This document shows, piece after piece, positions 59,058 to 64,000 of a stretch of DNA of 64,000 bases (positions are counted from its first letter, which is position 1; every line of letters starts with the position of its first letter). The stretch lies in contig PBLA01000030.1 in NCBI GenBank assembly GCA_002722245.1, positions 1 through 64,000 on the forward strand, written 5' to 3'. The notes beneath the pieces were generated by a model, which was given only the letters and a program-made list of their open reading frames with translations, did not search any database and was not told where the DNA came from. Made by a program: the position numbers and the translations under genes. Source of the stretch: Flavobacteriales bacterium. GTDB lineage: Bacteria > Bacteroidota > Bacteroidia > Flavobacteriales_C > GCA-002722245.

Positions 59058-60077
59058 ATGGATTTTAAAATTGGGGATAAAGTAAGTTTTTTAAATGAGG
59101 CCCTTGATGGTGTGGTTACTCGGATCATTGATAATGATTCTTTAGAAGTGACGACGAGTGATGGGTTTGGAATACCTGTCTTAAAAGAGGAATTAGTTAA
59201 GTCAGGTGATGCCTCTTTTTCAAATAATCAATTAAAAGGTCATAATCAAGAAACAATTAAATCCGCAGCAAACGTTCCATTTTCAAAGAAGTATTCTATT
59301 GAAAGAAAGCCTTATTTATGTTTCTCCAATAAAGACTCAAAAGCAAAAGAGGTATTTCTTTTAAATAATACTCATTACACCCAATTTTATGCCATCAGAG
59401 TGCAAAGGAAAGGAGAGTATGTTTTGCTTTACTCTGGAAAGGTAAATAAACAAAGTTATACGTTTATTGGAGCTTTTGAGGGATCTGAATTAGAGGTGTT
59501 TAATAAACTGTTTGTAGATTCATTAAGTCTTGAATTTAGTGAAAAAGAAAGGATGCTACCAAAGTCCATAGAATTGAAAATTAAGCCTCAAAAATTATTT
59601 AAAGACTCTTCCTACAAGGAAATTCCAATACTGAATAAAGAATGTATCGCTGTAGATGTATCAGGCGAATTTGTTCAGAAGATTGAGGCTGACAAAGAAC
59701 CAGTAGCGTTAACGCCAAAAAAGGAATTCACTTATTTACAAAAAGGTCCCAAGATTATTGGGAAAATTGAATTGAAGCCCAAAAAAAGAGGACGAAGTAG
59801 AGAAGAGCTTGATTTACATATTGAAAAACTAGGTGTGAAGTATAAGGGAAAAACAAACGCTCAAATTGTGCAAATTCAACTTGGAGCAGCAAAGTCCTTT
59901 ATTGATCAATCTATTCTAGCAGGAAAAAGAGAAATTGTTTTGATTCATGGCGTTGGCAATGGTCGACTAAAGGATGAGGTTCATAAATTATTAAAAAGTT
60001 ACTACGGAATTAGATTTGAATCGGCAGATATTCGCCTTTTTGGAGAAGGGGCAACTCTTGTTCATTTAAAAGGATAA
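59058..60077 (+). CDS. Smr-domain protein with DUF2027
   Basis: A 339-residue protein. The N-terminal DUF2027 part has MDFKIGDKVSFLNEALDGVV and KKYSIERKPYLCFSNKDSK. The last 95 residues are a Smr domain: LDLHIEKLGVKYKGKTNAQIV, then EIVLIHGVGNGRLKDEVHKLL, the His-Gly nuclease-like motif, and IRLFGEGATLVHLKG. Smr domains nick branched DNA or act on RNA and stalled ribosomes, as in MutS2. This arrangement is common in Bacteroidota and its role is not settled. It is followed by mltG after 23 bases, perhaps in an operon. Confidence 0.88.
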   Translation: MDFKIGDKVSFLNEALDGVVTRIIDNDSLEVTTSDGFGIPVLKEELVKSGDASFSNNQLKGHNQETIKSAANVPFSKKYSIERKPYLCFSNKDSKAKEVFLLNNTHYTQFYAIRVQRKGEYVLLYSGKVNKQSYTFIGAFEGSELEVFNKLFVDSLSLEFSEKERMLPKSIELKIKPQKLFKDSSYKEIPILNKECIAVDVSGEFVQKIEADKEPVALTPKKEFTYLQKGPKIIGKIELKPKKRGRSREELDLHIEKLGVKYKGKTNAQIVQIQLGAAKSFIDQSILAGKREIVLIHGVGNGRLKDEVHKLLKSYYGIRFESADIRLFGEGATLVHLKG

Positions 60078-60100
60078 ATTAATCGTTATTCATTTTCTTT

Positions 60101-61120
60101 ATGAGAAAGTTGGTTGTTTTTTTAGGAGGTGTGTGTTTGGTAGGTGTTGTTATCGTAAGTTATATCTATTGGGGCATTTTCCAAAAGAAAATTAATATTG
60201 GAGAAAAAGAGTCCGTCTTTTTCTACATAAAGACATCTGATAGGTTTCAAGATGTTATTCATAATTTAAATGAACAAGGAATTGTTTCATCTGGTCCATT
60301 CTCATGGCTTGCGGACTTAAGGTCGTTTGGAGGGAAAAATATATATCCAGGTAGGTATACTTTTACACACGAAATGACATATTCAGATTTAGTTGTTTTC
60401 CTTCGGTCTGGTCAAATTGATGAAATAACCATCACATTTAATAATGTGCGCACCCTTGAACAGCTGGCAAAAAAAGTAGGTGGTCAAATTGAAGCTACAG
60501 AACGTGAAATCAGGGATGAGCTAAATAATTCAAGTAAATATGGGTATGATAAAGAAACTTTCCTCTCTTTATTTATCCCAAACACGTATAAAATGTTTTG
60601 GAATACAACAGGAGAGGGTTTTGTTAAACGGATGGTGAAAGAACACAAAAAATTTTGGAATAAAGATCGAATGAAAAAAGCGGGGAAGATGAATTTAACA
60701 CCAGTAGAAGTCAGCACGCTGGCTTCAATCGTTCAGAGTGAGCAAAACAAGTATTCGGAGGAATGGCCTGTTATTGCAGGATTGTATTTAAACAGACTTA
60801 AGAAAGGGATTAAACTTCAATCGGATCCAACTGTAGTCTATGCTTGGGGAGATTTTACGATGAAAAGAGTTTATTTTAAGCATTTGAAAATCAATTCTAA
60901 ATACAATACATATATGTATAATGGTCTTCCGCCTGGCCCAATTCGTGTTCCAGAATCCCGTGTTATAGATGCAGTGTTAAATTATAAGAAGCATAGTTAT
61001 CTTTTTATGTGCGCAAAACCTGAATTTGGAGGTAAACATGCTTTTGCTTCTACTAATGCCGAACATGAAAAAAATGCGCGTAAATATCAAGCATGGTTAA
61101 ATAAAAAGAACATTAATTAA
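60101..61120 (+). CDS. mltG: Endolytic transglycosylase MltG
   Basis: A 339-residue YceG/MltG protein, the usual length. It has one N-terminal helix (LVVFLGGVCLVGVVIVSYIYW), a LysM-like part (about 40-120), and the catalytic region LASIVQSEQNKYSEEWPVIA, LYLNRLKKGIKLQSDPTVVY, GLPPGPIRVPESRVIDAVL and HAFASTNAEHEKNARKYQAW. The residue pattern IVQSEQ replaces the E. coli IVEKET, keeping the second Glu, which I take as catalytic; the change is common in this phylum. It cuts nascent peptidoglycan strands at the inner membrane and limits glycan length. Confidence 0.93.
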   Translation: MRKLVVFLGGVCLVGVVIVSYIYWGIFQKKINIGEKESVFFYIKTSDRFQDVIHNLNEQGIVSSGPFSWLADLRSFGGKNIYPGRYTFTHEMTYSDLVVFLRSGQIDEITITFNNVRTLEQLAKKVGGQIEATEREIRDELNNSSKYGYDKETFLSLFIPNTYKMFWNTTGEGFVKRMVKEHKKFWNKDRMKKAGKMNLTPVEVSTLASIVQSEQNKYSEEWPVIAGLYLNRLKKGIKLQSDPTVVYAWGDFTMKRVYFKHLKINSKYNTYMYNGLPPGPIRVPESRVIDAVLNYKKHSYLFMCAKPEFGGKHAFASTNAEHEKNARKYQAWLNKKNIN

Positions 61121-61215
61121 TACCCAATAGATGAAACATCTTATGCAAATGTTTTGCATGAACAATTTTTTCACAAATAGAGAGTTCTTAGTCGATAATT
61201 AGTATCTTTCACGTT

Positions 61216-62310
61216 ATGCGATTTTCGGCTTTTTTAATCGGTATTTTGCTTAGTTTTTCTGGAATTGCTCAAATAGGAGGGAAGTCAACCTATCAATTTT
61301 TAAATAGCATTACCTCTGCTAAAGTGGCTTCATTAGGCGGGTATGCGATTGCCGTTCCATTAGCAGATCATGAAATGGCTTATTTTAATCCTGCGTTAAT
61401 TGATTCCACGCTGGATGAAGAACTTAACTTAAATTACGTAAACTATTTTGCAGATATCAATTTTGGATTTGTAGGGTACGGACGGACAATAAAAAACTAT
61501 GGTACTTTTGTCACTTCAGTAAAATATATCGACTACGGTAATTTTTTATTGACGGATGAAACCAGCGCAATTAACGGAGAGTTTAGACCTGGAGAAACTG
61601 CGTTAACACTTGGTTGGGCAAACAGCTTTAAAACGAATTTTCGATATGGTATAAATGTTAAGTTAGTGATGTCTAATTTTTATACATACAATTCTTTTGG
61701 AGCGCTTTTAGATTTTGGAGGTACATATTCAAAGCCTGATAAAGGATTTATGGCTGCAGTAGTAATTAAAAATATTGGTAGTCAAATAATTACTTACACC
61801 CCTGGGAATTATGAGCCAATGCCTTTTGAAATTCAATTGGGCGCATCACAGAAATTAAAGCATGCCCCATTTAGATTCAGTGCGAATTTTCACAATTTGG
61901 AAGTGCTTAACTATTACTATGTGAGTCCAAATGAATTAGAGACCTCGAGTCTTTTTGGAGCAGATATTGGAGAAGAGAAGCAAATAAATATTGCCGAAGC
62001 TGTTTTCAGGCATTTTACTGTTGGTGCCGAGGTTCTTTTATCGGAAAATTTAAATGTGCGAATTGGATATAATCACCAAAGAAGGAGTGAGTTAAAGTTA
62101 AGGACTGGTTCCAAGTATGGAGCGGTTGGATTTAATTTTGGTTGCGCAGTTAAGGTGAGGAAATTCAAAATTCATTATGGTAGAAGTATATATTCTTTAG
62201 CGGGTACAACGAATCATTTATCGATTTCTACCAATTTTTCAGAGTATATTTCGAAAAAGAAAAAGGAAGAACAAAAAAGAAGGGAAGAGAACACAGAGAT
62301 TAATAATTGA
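61216..62310 (+). CDS. porQ: Type IX secretion system protein PorQ
   Basis: A 364-residue outer-membrane protein with signal peptide (MRFSAFLIGILLSFSGIAQ). PorQ hallmarks are GGKSTYQFLNSITSAKVASLGGYAIAVPLADH, YFNPALIDSTLDEELNLNYVNY and the barrel-like strands to the end. PorQ is a beta-barrel-like surface component of the attachment complex for type IX cargo (with PorU, PorV, PorZ). It belongs with the cargo seen elsewhere in this window. Its stop overlaps the cmk start by one base (TGATG), and the porQ-cmk pair is a known Bacteroidota arrangement. TATCTTTC (61203-61210) is a near -7 box. Confidence 0.93.
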   Translation: MRFSAFLIGILLSFSGIAQIGGKSTYQFLNSITSAKVASLGGYAIAVPLADHEMAYFNPALIDSTLDEELNLNYVNYFADINFGFVGYGRTIKNYGTFVTSVKYIDYGNFLLTDETSAINGEFRPGETALTLGWANSFKTNFRYGINVKLVMSNFYTYNSFGALLDFGGTYSKPDKGFMAAVVIKNIGSQIITYTPGNYEPMPFEIQLGASQKLKHAPFRFSANFHNLEVLNYYYVSPNELETSSLFGADIGEEKQINIAEAVFRHFTVGAEVLLSENLNVRIGYNHQRRSELKLRTGSKYGAVGFNFGCAVKVRKFKIHYGRSIYSLAGTTNHLSISTNFSEYISKKKKEEQKRREENTEINN

Positions 62311-63008
62311 TGAATAGAATTACGATTGCGATAGATGGTTTTTCATCGTGTGGAAAAAGTACACTCGCGAAAGAATTGGCCAAACAACTTTCATACTCCT
62401 ATGTAGATACAGGAGCTATGTTTCGTGCAATTGCACTTTATTGCTTAAGGAACGGATTAATTCAGGAAGACGGAACAGAGATTTATAAAATAAAAGAATT
62501 TTTAGATGATATCACTGTTGGTTTTGAATTTAATGAAGAAAAAGGGCATGGGGAAGTTACCTTAAATGGTGAGAATGTTGAACAGGAAATACGAAATTTA
62601 ACGATTAGTAGAATTGTTACTAAAATATCTGGGATTAAGGAAGTAAGAGAAAAACTATTAATTATACAGAAAGCTTTAGGGGCAGAAAAAGGCGTTGTTT
62701 TAGATGGTAGAGATATCGGTACAGTTGTTTTTCCAAATGCTGAACTAAAAGTTTTTATGACCGCAGCAACCAAAACTCGTGCTACTCGTAGATTAAATGA
62801 GCTTAAGGGAAAAGGACATAAAGTTTCATTGCAAGAAGTTGAAGAAAATTTAAGAATGAGGGATCATAATGATACCACACGAGAAGAAAGTCCATTGATT
62901 CAAGCGGAGGACGCTGTTGTTATTGACAACACCAACTTAACCAAAAGAGATCAATTGTATATGATTCTGGCGTTAGCTGAGCAACGTATTAATCAAGAAA
63001 ATGTTTAA
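62310..63008 (+). CDS. cmk: Cytidylate kinase
   Basis: A 232-residue (d)CMP kinase. The P-loop is IDGFSSCGKSTLAKELAK; YVDTGAMFRAIALYCL binds substrate; GVVLDGRDIGTVVFPNAELK and LRMRDHNDTTREESPL are diagnostic. It converts CMP and dCMP to diphosphates. ATG 62310 overlaps the porQ stop by one base; a TTG at 62307 in frame is an alternative start. It overlaps the next gene by eight bases if that starts at 63001, so the three genes are one coupled unit. Confidence 0.95.
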   Translation: MNRITIAIDGFSSCGKSTLAKELAKQLSYSYVDTGAMFRAIALYCLRNGLIQEDGTEIYKIKEFLDDITVGFEFNEEKGHGEVTLNGENVEQEIRNLTISRIVTKISGIKEVREKLLIIQKALGAEKGVVLDGRDIGTVVFPNAELKVFMTAATKTRATRRLNELKGKGHKVSLQEVEENLRMRDHNDTTREESPLIQAEDAVVIDNTNLTKRDQLYMILALAEQRINQENV

Positions 63009-63354
63009 AGGAATGATAAATAGGACTCAATTTACATTTTTGATTTTTATAAGTACATTTTTTTTGTTTAGTTGTACACGTGATGAGATAAGAGAAAATG
63101 TTCTTGAGTGCTCTTCTTCCTATACCTATGATGTTGATATTAAGCCGATTATTACTGGTAATTGTGTTGGCTGTCATAGTCCTAATGGCCGTGATTGGCC
63201 ATATTTAACAAGTTATGCCGAGATTTCAAATCATATTGATGCGATTGAAAGAGAAGTTGTTATTGAGAAAGAGATGCCTAAAAATGGTAGCCTTTCAGAT
63301 GGGGAGATTCAAAAAATTAAATGCTGGATTGATGAGGGATTCCCTGAGAAATAA
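63001..63354 (+). CDS. Monohaem cytochrome c-type lipoprotein
   Basis: A 117-residue exported lipoprotein. The signal sequence FTFLIFISTFFLFSC ends in a lipobox Cys (position 25 from ATG 63001; ATG 63013 gives a shorter n-region and is a good alternative). The single haem site is CVGCHS, within SYTYDVDIKPIITGN, and the C-terminus KIKCWIDEGFPEK is common to small cytochromes of this type. The distal ligand is probably a Met (EKEMPKNG). It sits directly behind cmk, overlapping or abutting its stop; I see no metabolic link to CMP kinase and regard it as polycistronic linkage only. Confidence 0.8.
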   Translation: MFKGMINRTQFTFLIFISTFFLFSCTRDEIRENVLECSSSYTYDVDIKPIITGNCVGCHSPNGRDWPYLTSYAEISNHIDAIEREVVIEKEMPKNGSLSDGEIQKIKCWIDEGFPEK

Positions 63355-63453
63355 TCAAAAGTTTATATCTTCATTGTTTGGATTAACTTCTAAAAGTCCT
63401 TTTTAAAATTTTATTGGTAACGGATTAACAAAAGAGTTGTATACTTTTACAAC

Positions 63454-64000
63454 GTGTTAGAATTACAAGAAATAGTACTTTGTATCATTGCAGGGTTATT
63501 GGCCGGAATCATAAATACACTAGCCGGTAGTGGAAGTATAATAACCCTTTCGCTTCTTACATTTTTAGGATTGCCTACTAACATTGCCAATGGCACGAAT
63601 AGAATTGGTTTATTTTTTCAAAGTGCTGGAAGTACATTTAAATTTTATCAACAACGAGAATTGATTTTATCGCATCGTTTGGGATTATTAACCCTTTCTG
63701 TAAGTGGTGCTATTTTTGGAGTGATGGTAGCGAGTAGACTCCCTGAAGATCACTTTCAGAGTATCTTAGGGGGGGTGTTTTGTGTGCTGTTTTTAATTGT
63801 TCTTTTTGAACCTCATAAACATCTTAAGCATATTGAGAAGTTTTCAAAACTTATGCCTTTGATTATGGCGGGGATTGGCTTTTATGCGGGATTTATTCAA
63901 GTAGGAGCAGGAGTATTTATGTTAGCAGTTATGCATGTTGTGTGGGGGAAGTCCTATACATCCTTGAACCCTCTTAAGGTCTTTATTATTTTACTGATTA
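63454..64000 (+). CDS. TauE/SafE family transporter (3' partial)
   Basis: The frame runs from GTG 63454 through the end of the window; 182 residues are visible. It begins LELQEIVLCIIAGLLAGIIN and TLAGSGSIITLSLLTFLGLP, the signature first repeat of the TauE/SafE (DUF81) family, followed by ANGTNRIGLFFQSAGSTFKF, further hydrophobic helices, and GFYAGFIQVGAGVFMLAVM, the start of the second repeat. It would export sulfite, sulfoacetate or other organic anions; the substrate is unknown. TACTTTTA (63442-63449) lies four bases before the GTG, matching the local start arrangement. A run of seven G lies at 63769-63775. Confidence 0.88.
   Translation, partial: MLELQEIVLCIIAGLLAGIINTLAGSGSIITLSLLTFLGLPTNIANGTNRIGLFFQSAGSTFKFYQQRELILSHRLGLLTLSVSGAIFGVMVASRLPEDHFQSILGGVFCVLFLIVLFEPHKHLKHIEKFSKLMPLIMAGIGFYAGFIQVGAGVFMLAVMHVVWGKSYTSLNPLKVFIILLI

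Noticed and set aside
1-64000. tRNA, rRNA, CRISPR array, insertion sequence, prophage
   Set aside because: No cloverleaf-like segment, regularly spaced repeat, transposase or phage structural gene was recognised by eye; nearly all space is filled by supported genes.

Overview
This is an AT-rich, gene-dense piece of chromosome from a member of the Bacteroidota, most probably the Flavobacteriales; a Crocinitomicaceae-like bacterium is a guess from general protein style. The supporting signs are type IX secretion (a PorQ gene, one secreted giant with a type B sorting domain, one chitinase with a type A sorting domain), a TonB-dependent receptor, the DUF4834 and DUF4476 families, a CarB without its C-terminal allosteric domain, the TAnnTTTG promoter element and the absence of Shine-Dalgarno sequences. 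I found no tRNA, rRNA, CRISPR array, transposase, phage gene or other clear sign of recent transfer. No stretch longer than about 210 bases lacks a gene.

Layout. 1-8.3 kb: the tail of a secreted beta-propeller/PKD protein, an outer-membrane-type protein, a YqgE/AlgH protein, a PgpH-like seven-helix HD phosphodiesterase, rlmH, rdgB and dgkA. 8.4-16.8 kb: a soluble hybrid histidine kinase, then a TonB receptor plus beta-barrel pair facing away from a two-gene unit that joins a degenerate LytS-type kinase to a TPR-PrsW intramembrane protease, then a small orphan gene with its own good promoter. 16.9-29 kb: an SSS symporter and a run of envelope genes (L,D-transpeptidase, kdsA, amidase, yidD, GH18 chitinase, M23/LysM peptidase), with rlmI, a SRPBCC-like protein, a TerB-like protein and a tandem pair of secreted TPR paralogues.

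29.1-34 kb: a lysine-degradation unit of the saccharopine/2-oxoadipate type (HglS/DUF1338, saccharopine dehydrogenase, antiquitin-type aldehyde dehydrogenase) meets the lysine-biosynthesis gene dapD head to head. 34-43.6 kb: a double thioredoxin protein with a large insertion, a GT-like protein, a serB-serA serine operon, a TPR-ribH-recF block split by a strong terminator, murQ, a conserved unknown, and a protein that carries an IF-2-like N-terminal module on a charged tail. 43.7-50.5 kb: an M20 peptidase, folC, an alpha/beta hydrolase, carB and a DUF4834 protein. 50.6-57.4 kb: surface-polysaccharide genes (flippase, YfhO-like protein, two GT4 glycosyltransferases). 57.5-64 kb: small secreted proteins with a NUDIX hydrolase, a Smr-domain protein, mltG, then porQ-cmk-cytochrome lipoprotein, and a cut-off TauE/SafE exporter.

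Most genes are housekeeping or envelope genes of known type. The parts that look least described are the pseudokinase-PrsW pair at 13.5-16.5 kb with its divergent outer-membrane partners, the thioredoxin split by a coiled-coil-like insertion at 34-35.4 kb, the free-standing IF2N-like protein at 42.6 kb, and a recurring TAnnTTT(G/A)-4 bases-start codon arrangement that implies many nearly leaderless transcripts.
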